A stretch of DNA of 56,526 bases from contig JAJBVT010000003.1 in NCBI GenBank assembly GCA_020859685.1, positions 1 through 56,526 of the forward strand, given 5' to 3'. Position 1 is the stretch's first letter, and each line of letters begins with the position of its first letter. Below, piece by piece: positions 47,565 through 56,009 of this stretch. The DNA is from Rikenellaceae bacterium. Its GTDB lineage: Bacteria > Bacteroidota > Bacteroidia > Bacteroidales > Rikenellaceae. Position numbers and translations under genes: made by a program. Under the pieces are notes generated by a model, which saw only the letters and a program-made list of their open reading frames with translations, made no database searches and was not told the origin of the DNA.

Positions 47565-48018
47565 ATTTCTAATCTTTAGGGGGGCCGGTTGGTCGGAGAC
47601 TGTCCCAACAGCGCGTTCTTTAAAAGTACACCCAGACACAAAAGTAATCGCTAACTCTTCGTATACAAACCGATAGTCCGCTCCTATAACATGCGGATTG
47701 TAAAGAACTCCCCTTATCCTTTCAATCTCCATTATATCATAGCATCGGTCATGCCTATTGCTTGATGGTCATTCGCATTGCGGCGGGAGCCTCGTAAATC
47801 CATTTGTCATCGTAAGATAGGCTACTTTGTCCGTTTCCGTATTCTACTCCTACCCGCACCCCATCAGGTTTACTGTGAACTCTATCCCGTTTCCAGACCT
47901 TACGGAAAAGGATTTTTGTTATATCTCGTAATTTTTTCGGATATTACCGGTAATTATAATCCCCGGTAGATATGTTTAATCTGAAGACCCGGAAACCGAA
48001 ACAAAAAATCCTATCGAA
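47565..48018. other. Divergent intergenic region
   Basis: About 450 bases between a minus-strand membrane protein and the plus-strand glycosidase; it contains no supported gene. A 63-codon frame at 47778-47969 lacks protein-like features. Confidence 0.5.
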
Positions 48019-49101
48019 ATGAAAGTTTACTTCAGGTATTTAATAATCTTGGCAATAACGGTGCTGTTCACCGCTGCGGCAATAACGGCCCAGGAGGGCG
48101 GGGACGCCATACCTCCGCAGGCCGTGTCGGAGTTTTCGAAGCGGCTGGAGCCTGTGGGCCGTATCCTCGAGGAGGAGGGCTATTATGTCTGGTGCTGCGC
48201 CCCGATCTACGACAGGGAGGGTAGGGTACATGTATACTATTCCCGCTGGCTCAAGGAGTACGGGATGGGCGGCTGGCTGGGAAGGTGCGAAGTGGCCCAT
48301 GCCGTGGCCGACAGCCCGGAGGGTCCTTACCGTCACGTGGACGTGGTGCTCGCTCCGCGCCCCGGGTATTTCGATGCCCGCACCTGCCACAACCCTACTG
48401 TCTATGAGGTGGACGGCCGTTACTGGCTATTCTACATGGGCTGTTCGGACGGAAAGTTCGGCACCAAGCGGATAGGTTACGCCGTGGCCGATTCGCCGTG
48501 GGGTCCGTGGACCCGGTGCGACGAGCCGCTGCTCGGCCTCGGCCCGGCCGGAGCATGGGACGATTATATCACTACCAACCCGGCGTTCCTGCGCCATCCC
48601 GACGGCGGGAACTGGCTCTACTATAAATCCTGCAACGAATACGAGTACCTCCACCGTAACGAGGAGGGAATCTCCGGAAACAGGCGCTACGGCGTGGCGT
48701 TTGCCGACGAAATTACCGGTCCTTACCGCCGGTACGAGGGCAACCCGGTGGTGGATTTCTCGGTCTACGGCGGCAACCGCCAGGTCGAGGACGCCTATAT
48801 ATGGTACGAGGACGGTAAATTCCGGATGCTGATGCGCGACATGGGGTTCTTCGACCATACGGTGGGGCTCTACTTCGAATCGGACGACGGGCTGGACTGG
48901 GGCGCCCCGCAGGTGGGGTGGTTCGGTACAGACCACTATTTCGAGCAGCCTCCGGCACCCGCGCACCTTACCCGTTACGGTAGGTTCGAACGCCCGCAAC
49001 TGCTGATGAGAGACGGCAAACCGGCCTATCTGTTCTGCACCACGCAGGGCGGAGCGGCCGACTCCTCCTCCGGGTTCGTATTCCGTATCAAGCCGGAATA
49101 G
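48019..49101 (+). CDS. Secreted GH43/117-like five-bladed beta-propeller glycoside hydrolase
   Basis: 360 residues with a signal peptide (cleavage near ITA-QEG). Repeated blade motifs such as HNPTVYEVDGRYWLFYMGC, RIGYAVADSPWGPW, NPAFLRHPDGGNWLYYKS, YGVAFADEITGPY and EDAYIWYEDGKFRMLMRD are typical of the five-bladed propeller fold of GH43 and related families. Catalytic acids cannot be assigned with certainty. It would act on arabinose-, xylose- or galactose-type linkages; its neighbours GH95 and GH28 suggest a pectin context. Confidence 0.75.
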   Translation: MKVYFRYLIILAITVLFTAAAITAQEGGDAIPPQAVSEFSKRLEPVGRILEEEGYYVWCCAPIYDREGRVHVYYSRWLKEYGMGGWLGRCEVAHAVADSPEGPYRHVDVVLAPRPGYFDARTCHNPTVYEVDGRYWLFYMGCSDGKFGTKRIGYAVADSPWGPWTRCDEPLLGLGPAGAWDDYITTNPAFLRHPDGGNWLYYKSCNEYEYLHRNEEGISGNRRYGVAFADEITGPYRRYEGNPVVDFSVYGGNRQVEDAYIWYEDGKFRMLMRDMGFFDHTVGLYFESDDGLDWGAPQVGWFGTDHYFEQPPAPAHLTRYGRFERPQLLMRDGKPAYLFCTTQGGAADSSSGFVFRIKPE

Positions 49102-49321
49102 GGCTGGAATAGATTCGGAACAGCCGGTATATGGCTTAGCGTCCCACAGCCCGCCGGAGAGCATCGGACCCGACACCCACCAATAAACAGCGGAAGCCCT
49201 CCGGTGCTCCGGCAAACTTTTCGGACCGGAAGGGGCCTGTGCCGTAGTAACCGCAATCTTTCCATTGTCCGCATAAACCGGTTTAAGTGCGGCGAACGGA
49301 GCCGTCGAACAAACAATAATC

Positions 49322-49347
49322 CCCCGGCCATAAAGATGCGGCCGGGG
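49322..49347. terminator. Convergent terminator hairpin
   Basis: CCCCGGCC/GGCCGGGG around a 10-base loop between the ends of the GH43-like and GH95 genes. Confidence 0.65.
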
Positions 49348-49358
49348 ATTTATTTCAA

Positions 49359-51770
49359 TTAGGGCAACAACCCGGTCGCTTTGATTTCGTATATTCCGCC
49401 GGGCTCGGTTTCAAATGCCGTAAGAAAGTATCCGTCCTGCCCGACGCTCCCGGAATCGACCCCGGCGACTTCGACCGGAATATCTGTCCGGATGGTGCAG
49501 GTCCCCCCGTTTTTCGCCGTCACGCGGGCGACCGACAGCCTGCTGCCGCTCCACTGCATATCCACCGTATAGCCGCCCCGGCCCAGCAGGCCGCTTACCT
49601 GCCCTTCGCTCCACTCCGCCGGAATGGCCGGCAGCAGGTGGAGTTCCCCCAAATGGGTTTGGAGAAGCATTTCGCCCACACCCGATATGCCCCCGAAATT
49701 GCCGTCTATCTGGAACGGTGGATGTGTGTCGAACAGGTTCGGCAGGGTGGAGGTTGAGAGCAGTTCACGGTACATTTTGTAGGCGTGCTGCCCGTCGAGC
49801 AGGCGTGCCCGAAAATTCACCTTCCATGCCTTGCTCCACCCCGTTCCGCCGTCGCCGCGTATTTCGAGCGTGCGTGCGGCCGCCCGTGCCAGTTCGGGGG
49901 TGGTCAGGGGCGATATCTGCCGTCCGGGATGAAGGCCGAACAGGTGCGAGACGTGCCGGTGCTCCGGGTCTTCGTCCCGCCAGTCGCCGTACCATTCCAT
50001 CAGGTTGCCTTCGCCGCCGATACGCATGGGAAACAGCCGGTCGCGACGGTCGGTCCATTCCCGCCGGAGCGATTGGTCCGTGCCGAGAATTTCCGACGCT
50101 TCGATAAGGTTGTTATAGAGGTCCCAGATTATCTGCATATCCATAGTCGAGGCGATGGTTACCACACCGCGGTTCCCGTCGTCGTCAAGGAATACGTTCT
50201 CGGGCGAGGTGGATGGCGCCGTCACCCAGTAGCCGTCCTTTTCTACCAGCCAGTCGTCGCAGAACAGCGCGGCCTCCTTCATCAGCGGGTAAGCCCGGTT
50301 TTGCAGGTAGTCCCTGTCGGTGGTGTACTGATAATGCCACCAGAGGTGCTGACACAGCCACGGCGCGCCGAGCGCCCAGTTGGCGTATTTCGGGTCGCCC
50401 TGCACGGGTGTGGCCGAAGCCCAGATATCGGAGTTGTGGTGGATGGTCCATCCACGCATACCGTAGAAGTTACGGGCGGCTTCCTGGCCGTTCACCGCCC
50501 ACCGTTCTATCTGGTCGATAAGGGGCAGCTCCATCTCCGGCAGGTTGAGCATCGGGGCGGGCCAGTAGTTCATCTGCACGTTGATATTGGTGGTGTAGTT
50601 GCTTCCCCACGAGGGGCGCGGGTTATGGTTCCATATTCCCTGAAGGTTGGCCGGCACCCCGCCGGGCCGCGACGAGGAGATAAGCAGGTAGCGGCCGAAC
50701 TGAAAGTAGAGCACCTCGAGGCCGGGGTCGACGGCGCCCTGCGCGTACTCTTCCAACCGCCGGTCGGTGGGCCACGCTTCGGCTTCGGGGTTGGCCCCGA
50801 GGTGGAGACGGACCCTGTCGAAATAGGTGCGGTAGTCGGTTATATGGTCCTCTTTAAGTTTCTCGTACCCGGTTCCGGCGGCGGAATCGAGCAGGACGAG
50901 GGTGGCGCGGTTCTCGTCCTTCCCTTCGGTATCGGGTCGCTTTTTATAACCGTTGTAGCTGGTTGCGGCCGTGATATGGAGCACAGCTTCGGTCGCACCG
51001 GATATCCCGATTCCATCCGTTATGTCCTCCGAAAGGGTGCCGTCCGTCGAGGCGAGCCGGACCCGCAGTTGGTAGCTCATCCCCCTTTGACCCTCCTCGG
51101 ATTCGTATCGCAGCGGGATACGGCGGTTGGAATCGATATTGTAGGGCAGCCGACCGTTGAGGACAAACTCTTTTTCGGATAGCCTCACAACACCGCCGCC
51201 CTCGAACTGCGTGTCGGCCGAGAGCGTAAAGGCGAGCCTGCCCGCCTCGGAAGCGGTAAGCCGCACCACGATAATCTGCGCGGGGGCCGACACGAATACC
51301 TCCCTCTTGTAATCCACACCCCCCGCGGTGAAAAGTGTGGCGGCAACCGCCGTATTCAGGTCGAGGGTACGTTTATAACCGGATACCTCGCCGTCCGTGG
51401 GCTGGCGCAGGTGCAGGTCGGCCAGCGGGACGTAGGAATCGACGTTCGGACCCTGCATATAGGTAAGCACGCGCGAGGCCTCCTGCCATCTGCCCGCGAA
51501 CAGCTCTTCGCGCACGGCGGGCAGATACCCCGGCGCATCGGGATTGGGGTTGTTGTCGGCCGGACCGCCTCCCCACAGCGTCTCCTCGTTTATATTGAAG
51601 GTCTCGTGTTCGATGCCCCCGTAGACCATAACCCCGAGACGGCCGTTGCCCAGCGGAAGGGCCTGTTCGAAATCCGTGGCAGGTGAACCGTACCACATAA
51701 CGAGCGGGCCGCCGCCCGCGAATCCCCGACACGGCAGGAGAAGCGATAAAAGGATAATAATTTTTTTCAT
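49359..51770 (-). CDS. GH95 family alpha-L-fucosidase/alpha-L-galactosidase
   Basis: 803 residues with a signal peptide (about 1-18). The N-terminal domain opens with WYGSPATDFEQALPLGNGRLGVMVYGGIEHETFNINEETLWGG, the GH95 signature. The barrel has SNYTTNINVQMNYWPA with the conserved Asn pair, the general acid candidate Glu524 (in TSPENVF) and the conserved Asp689 (in FQIDGNFGG). GH95 enzymes remove alpha-1,2-L-fucose, or L-galactose in pectin RG-II. Which of these applies here is not decided by sequence alone. Confidence 0.9.
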   Translation of the reverse strand: MKKIIILLSLLLPCRGFAGGGPLVMWYGSPATDFEQALPLGNGRLGVMVYGGIEHETFNINEETLWGGGPADNNPNPDAPGYLPAVREELFAGRWQEASRVLTYMQGPNVDSYVPLADLHLRQPTDGEVSGYKRTLDLNTAVAATLFTAGGVDYKREVFVSAPAQIIVVRLTASEAGRLAFTLSADTQFEGGGVVRLSEKEFVLNGRLPYNIDSNRRIPLRYESEEGQRGMSYQLRVRLASTDGTLSEDITDGIGISGATEAVLHITAATSYNGYKKRPDTEGKDENRATLVLLDSAAGTGYEKLKEDHITDYRTYFDRVRLHLGANPEAEAWPTDRRLEEYAQGAVDPGLEVLYFQFGRYLLISSSRPGGVPANLQGIWNHNPRPSWGSNYTTNINVQMNYWPAPMLNLPEMELPLIDQIERWAVNGQEAARNFYGMRGWTIHHNSDIWASATPVQGDPKYANWALGAPWLCQHLWWHYQYTTDRDYLQNRAYPLMKEAALFCDDWLVEKDGYWVTAPSTSPENVFLDDDGNRGVVTIASTMDMQIIWDLYNNLIEASEILGTDQSLRREWTDRRDRLFPMRIGGEGNLMEWYGDWRDEDPEHRHVSHLFGLHPGRQISPLTTPELARAAARTLEIRGDGGTGWSKAWKVNFRARLLDGQHAYKMYRELLSTSTLPNLFDTHPPFQIDGNFGGISGVGEMLLQTHLGELHLLPAIPAEWSEGQVSGLLGRGGYTVDMQWSGSRLSVARVTAKNGGTCTIRTDIPVEVAGVDSGSVGQDGYFLTAFETEPGGIYEIKATGLLP

Positions 51771-52192
51771 ATTCGTAAAGAGTTAAGTTTTTGCCCCAAA
51801 AATAGCCGACGTTCCGCCAAAAAAGTTTCTACAACTTCAGACTAATTGGTCGTTCGGATTATCGCGGGGACCGTGGCGGGCATTTACGGCCGCTCGGGTA
51901 ACCGGCTCTTCCTGCTCCCGGGAAGGGACCCCGTACGGCCGTCGAGACGTAGGGCCCGGCCCTATTGCGGTCTCTTCCGTGACAATTCCCGTTGCCGCCT
52001 CGATATCTCCGTGTCGAGGATAATTGCGGAATCCACACGTCTTGTTGCGTTAAATTTATCCCCGTTCTAAATATAACGAATTTACCGGCGGTTACCCCCC
52101 TCGCAGGCAAAACCCCGGGAAGGTTTGGGACGTTCCGGCCAAAATAGTTATATTGTGCCGCTTAAAAACCTATACAACCAAACCTGAAATAT
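51771..52192. other. Divergent intergenic region of the second carbohydrate cluster
   Basis: 422 bases between GH95 and GH28. A TATATTG stretch near 52147-52155 could be the GH28 -7 box. No other feature is supported. Confidence 0.45.
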
Positions 52193-53857
52193 ATGAACCT
52201 TATCCGCAAGATCCATACGGTCGTCCTGTCGGCCGTCGTCACATTTTCATTTAATCCCGGTGCGGCGGCACAGTCCGCGGCTGTTCCCTTCACGGTAGAA
52301 GTCGCCGACCCCGTTATTCCGGACCGTACCGTCTCAGTGTCCGATTTCGGAGGGGCGGGCGATGCCGTAACCCTGAATACGGACGCTTTCCGGCAGGGCA
52401 TCGAGGCCCTCTCGGCCCGGGGCGGAGGGCGGCTTCTGGTTCCCGAGGGTGTGTGGCTTACGGGGCCCATCGTGCTGGAAGACAATATCGACCTGCACCT
52501 GGCGGAGAACTGCATCATAGTTTTCAGCGCCGATAAGGACCTCTATCCGATAGTGCCGGTCTGGTTCGAGGGCAGGCAGACCTACCGGTGCCAGTCGCCG
52601 GTGTCGGCCCGCGGTCGCTCCAATATCTCCATCACGGGCAAGGGTATTATCGACGGTAACGGCGAGCCTTGGCGGGCGGTTAAACGGGGCAAGGTAAGCC
52701 CCTGGGAGTGGGACCGTATCGTGGCAGGCGGCGGAGTGCTTCGCGAGGACGGCGAGACGTGGTACCCCTCGGAGTCGTTCAAACTCGGCGCGGCCGACTC
52801 CGACCTGAACATCACCCGCTGGGCCACCACTATGGAAGATTTCGAGTCTATCCGCGACTACCTGCGGCCGGTGATGATATATATGGAGGATTGTGACAAT
52901 ATCAAGCTCGAAGGGGTGATTTTCCAGAATTCTCCCTGCTGGAACGTTCATCTGGTACTGAGCCGCGGCATAATTATCGACGACGTTCTGGTGCGCTGCC
53001 CGTGGTACGCTCAGAACGGAGACGGACTGGATATCGAGTCGTGCGACCGGGTAATCGTCCGCAACTGTACGCTCGACGTGGGCGACGACGCTATCTGCAT
53101 CAAGAGCGGCAAGGACGAGGAGGGTCGCCGCCGCGGGGTGCCCTCATCGAACATCCTTGTGGATAACTGCACGGTGTTCCACGGCCACGGCGGTTTCGTG
53201 GTGGGGAGCGAGATGAGCGGCGGGGTGCGGAACGTGGCCGTAACCAACTGCCGATTCTCCGGCACCGACGTGGGTCTTCGGTTTAAAAGTACCCGCGGTC
53301 GCGGCGGAGTGGTCGAGAATATCTATATAGACAATATCGTAATGAACGATATCGCCACCGAAGCCCTGCTGTTCGACCTCTTCTACGGCGGCAAGTCGGC
53401 CAGCGAGGCGCTCGAGGACGGCGACGAAGGCCCGGTGACCGATATGCCCGCAATGCCGGTGGACGAGACCACCCCCGAGTTCCGCGATATCTACATCTCC
53501 AACGTGGTTTGCCGCGGGGCACGCCGGGCGATGCTCTTCAACGGCCTCCCCGAGAAAAACGTAAGTAACGTTGTGGTAAGGAACAGTTATATCGAAGCCG
53601 AAATAGGGGCCCAGATAAACGAATCGACCTCCGTGGTGCTCGATAACGTTACGATAGCCCCGCGTACCGGTCCGGCTTTGATGGTCAATAATGCCTCCGA
53701 GTTGGTAATCGGCGGCCTGAAAACGGTGGAGGGAGTGGATACGGTCCTTGAAGTTACCGGCAGCAGGAACAGCGGTATAGTTGTAAACCCGGGTGCGGCC
53801 AATCCGGCTAATACCGTCATATCGCCGAGAAGCAGGGGCAGCGTGGTATTTAATTAA
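52193..53857 (+). CDS. GH28 family polygalacturonase-type enzyme
   Basis: 554 residues with a signal peptide (cleavage near AAA-QSA). A right-handed beta-helix carries the GH28 motifs: NGDGLDIES (the first Asp), GDDAICIKSG (the Asp pair near residue 298), GHGGFVVGSE (His near 330) and RFKSTRGRGG (RxK). It would hydrolyse alpha-1,4-galacturonic acid linkages in pectin or rhamnogalacturonan. It is followed by a strong terminator 190 bases later, with a palindromic repeat between. Confidence 0.93.
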   Translation: MNLIRKIHTVVLSAVVTFSFNPGAAAQSAAVPFTVEVADPVIPDRTVSVSDFGGAGDAVTLNTDAFRQGIEALSARGGGRLLVPEGVWLTGPIVLEDNIDLHLAENCIIVFSADKDLYPIVPVWFEGRQTYRCQSPVSARGRSNISITGKGIIDGNGEPWRAVKRGKVSPWEWDRIVAGGGVLREDGETWYPSESFKLGAADSDLNITRWATTMEDFESIRDYLRPVMIYMEDCDNIKLEGVIFQNSPCWNVHLVLSRGIIIDDVLVRCPWYAQNGDGLDIESCDRVIVRNCTLDVGDDAICIKSGKDEEGRRRGVPSSNILVDNCTVFHGHGGFVVGSEMSGGVRNVAVTNCRFSGTDVGLRFKSTRGRGGVVENIYIDNIVMNDIATEALLFDLFYGGKSASEALEDGDEGPVTDMPAMPVDETTPEFRDIYISNVVCRGARRAMLFNGLPEKNVSNVVVRNSYIEAEIGAQINESTSVVLDNVTIAPRTGPALMVNNASELVIGGLKTVEGVDTVLEVTGSRNSGIVVNPGAANPANTVISPRSRGSVVFN

Positions 53858-53945
53858 GGTAACTACTTACTATTTTACACTGCTTATTTTTAGCGGCCCG
53901 CCGGGTGCGGCCCGCCGGGGCAGGTTTGCGGGGCCGCTGAAAGAA
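53855..53945 (+). repeat. GC-rich palindromic intergenic repeat
   Basis: AAGGTAACTACTTACTATTTTACACTGCTTATTTTTAGCGGCCCGCCGGGTGCGGCCCGCC...GGGGCCGCTGA; the AT-rich lead-in and AGCGGCCCGCC core match copies at 35.7, 39.1 and 55.9 kb. Confidence 0.7.
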
Positions 53946-54046
53946 TAACAGGTATTGGTAACGGTAGGCAGCCGGAGAGGGAAGTGGGACCCTCGGGTAT
54001 CGGTTAAGTGCGGGAAATATCGGAGTTATATCCTTTATACGATACG

Positions 54047-54077
54047 AGCCACGGCATCAGGTGCCGTGGCTCTTTTT
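54047..54077 (+). terminator. Terminator downstream of GH28
   Basis: AGCCACGGCA/TGCCGTGGCT with a 5-base loop and CTTTTT. The 180 bases between it and 54258 hold no supported gene. Confidence 0.85.
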
Positions 54078-54258
54078 GTGTTCGGGATGGTCGCCACGAT
54101 TATGCCGGGTTAACCCTCTGCGGCTTGATAACCCCCGGGTAATCTTCTGCGGTTTGGTCGTCCGCAGTTGGTTCATCCTCCGGCCGATTCCATTCCCTCC
54201 CGATAGATTATTCTCCGGGGTATCTATCCGACGGCCGGGAGATTACCCCGATGGGAAT

Positions 54259-55140
54259 TTACTCCGCCGGTGTGAATCTGTAACCGGTCGCCCCGTCCGG
54301 GGCGAGGGTACCGATACCGGGGTATGCGATATGCATTCCCGCGACGGGTATTCCCTGTTCCGCCGCATACCGCATAATCTGCCGACGGGTGGCTATGGCC
54401 GCGGCAGGGTCCACATCGTATGTGACGGCTATTTCCGGGTGCGGCATCTGCACAGGGGTGACGTGGGTAAGGTCTCCCCATATTAGCAGTCTGGCGCCAC
54501 GGGAAACCACCATAAACCCGGTATGCCCCGGGGTGTGGCCGTAAGCCCTGACGGGATAGATCCCGGCCTCCGCGGGCACTTCCGCGATATCGAACGGCTC
54601 GACCGTTTCCAGCAACCCGGCGTATGCGTCGAATACCCGGCGTGCGTTCAGGAACGAACCCCGTCCGTTTTCGGGGACACCTGCCATCTCCGTGTCGCTC
54701 GACCAGTAATCCCTCTCGGCCCGGGCTACGATAACTTTGGCTCCCGGAAACGCGGGCGTACCCTCCCGGAGCATCCCGCCGATATGGTCCCCGTGCATGT
54801 GGGTAAGCAGTATCTCGTCGACACCGTCGGCACCCGTTCCCACGGCATCAAGATTATCGAAGAGGTTACGGCCGAATCCGGCGTCGATCAGCACGTTCTT
54901 ATCGGGAGTGACCACCAGGAAGGTATTTACCGCGCTCGGGTACGTACCGGTCGGGATATACCTGCCGAGGATTTCCTCCCCCGCGCCTATCAGTATGGAC
55001 GGATTCCCGTCGGACTGCCCTTCGGAAAGGAGATACACTTTATAGTCGCCCACGGGGTAGGCGTAGATATTTTCGTTCTGGGCCTGTGCGGCGGCAGTTA
55101 AAGCTACGGCGGCAGTAACGGTCAATGTCAATTTTCTCAT
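54259..55140 (-). CDS. MBL-fold metallo-hydrolase (secreted)
   Basis: 293 residues from the ATG at 55140 with a signal peptide (AQA-QNE); the longer frame overlaps the divergent nitroreductase and is wrong. The zinc motif THMHGDHIGG (His114, His116, Asp118, His119), YGHTPGHTGFMV and WGDLTHV are typical of lactonase/quorum-quenching-like MBL enzymes. The substrate is unknown. Confidence 0.88.
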   Translation of the reverse strand: MRKLTLTVTAAVALTAAAQAQNENIYAYPVGDYKVYLLSEGQSDGNPSILIGAGEEILGRYIPTGTYPSAVNTFLVVTPDKNVLIDAGFGRNLFDNLDAVGTGADGVDEILLTHMHGDHIGGMLREGTPAFPGAKVIVARAERDYWSSDTEMAGVPENGRGSFLNARRVFDAYAGLLETVEPFDIAEVPAEAGIYPVRAYGHTPGHTGFMVVSRGARLLIWGDLTHVTPVQMPHPEIAVTYDVDPAAAIATRRQIMRYAAEQGIPVAGMHIAYPGIGTLAPDGATGYRFTPAE

Positions 55141-55214
55141 AATTACGAACTGTTGGTTTTGCGGTAAATTTACGAACTCCCGAGATAAAACGGCTGCCGG
55201 TACACCGGTTTTAT

Positions 55215-55222
55215 TATCTTTG
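55215..55222 (+). promoter_or_regulatory. Candidate -7 box for the nitroreductase gene
   Basis: TATCTTTG lies 23 bases before the ATG at 55246. Confidence 0.55.
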
Positions 55223-55245
55223 AACCTGTTTATAATATAAGGTAT

Positions 55246-55779
55246 ATGGATTTTTCGGAACTGATAAAAATTCGCCAGAGCGACCGCTCGTATTCGGACC
55301 GGCCGGTCGAAGCCGCCAAAATCGAGCAGATTGTAGAAGCGGGGCGCCTCGCGCCTTCGTCCAACAATTCGCAGCCGTGGAAACTGGTGGTGGTCGACGA
55401 TGCGGCCCTCAGGGAGCAGGTTGCCGGTTGCGCATCCACGCTGGGGCTTAATAAATTCGTCCATCAAGCCCCGGCAATCATAGTAGTGGTAATGGAAAAA
55501 CCGAACATGCTGTCGCGTATCGGGAGCGTCGTGCAGGACAAGGAGTACCCGCTGCTGGATATTGGTATTCTGGCCAGCCATATCTGCCTTCAGGCGGCGG
55601 ACCTCGGGCTGGGAACCTGTATGGTCGGATGGTTCAAAGAAGACAAGCTGCGCCGACTGCTCGGTATCGGCAAACGGACCCGTATACCGCTGATGATTAC
55701 GGTGGGCTATCCGGCCTCACCTACAAGGCCGAAATCCCGCAAACCCACCGAGGAGATATGCGGACGTAATAAATATTGA
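55246..55779 (+). CDS. Nitroreductase family flavoprotein
   Basis: 177 residues with IRQSDRSYSDRPV (FMN phosphate-binding Arg/Ser), APSSNNSQPWKLVVV, LDIGILASHICLQAADLGLGTCMVGWF and a C-terminal KSRKPTEEIC. These enzymes use FMN and NAD(P)H to reduce nitro compounds or quinones; a specific substrate cannot be told. Confidence 0.92.
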   Translation: MDFSELIKIRQSDRSYSDRPVEAAKIEQIVEAGRLAPSSNNSQPWKLVVVDDAALREQVAGCASTLGLNKFVHQAPAIIVVVMEKPNMLSRIGSVVQDKEYPLLDIGILASHICLQAADLGLGTCMVGWFKEDKLRRLLGIGKRTRIPLMITVGYPASPTRPKSRKPTEEICGRNKY

Positions 55780-55917
55780 GACCGGGTAATTCCGTTGCCT
55801 GCTGTCAGGTTTACCGTCCTTATCGTCGGTATCTTAATATCCCGGGATTCGGAATATCTTGCCGCTCATATATGGCACAATCACGGCTCTTCGAAACGGC
55901 CTGGTCTTTTTCAGGTA

Positions 55918-55995
55918 ATCATTTACACATCTTGCTTTTTTGCGGCCCGCCACCCCGCCCCCGGCGGGCCGCACGTCTGCTTTGCAGACGTACCA
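55918..55995 (+). repeat. GC-rich palindromic intergenic repeat
   Basis: The best copy of the family: GCGGCCCGCC, a C-rich spacer, GGCGGGCCGC, then the second hairpin CGTCTGC-TTT-GCAGACG. The AT-rich lead-in GGTAATCATTTACAC is shared with other copies. Confidence 0.8.
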
Positions 55996-56009
55996 TTCAA
56001 TATATAACT

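Noticed and set aside
47778..47969. A 63-codon frame upstream of the GH43-like gene
   Set aside because: No start signal, domain or protein-like pattern; it lies in the presumed promoter region.
54259..55581. A 440-codon version of the MBL gene
   Set aside because: The N-terminal 147 residues are antisense to the nitroreductase; the internal ATG at 55140 is followed by a proper signal peptide.
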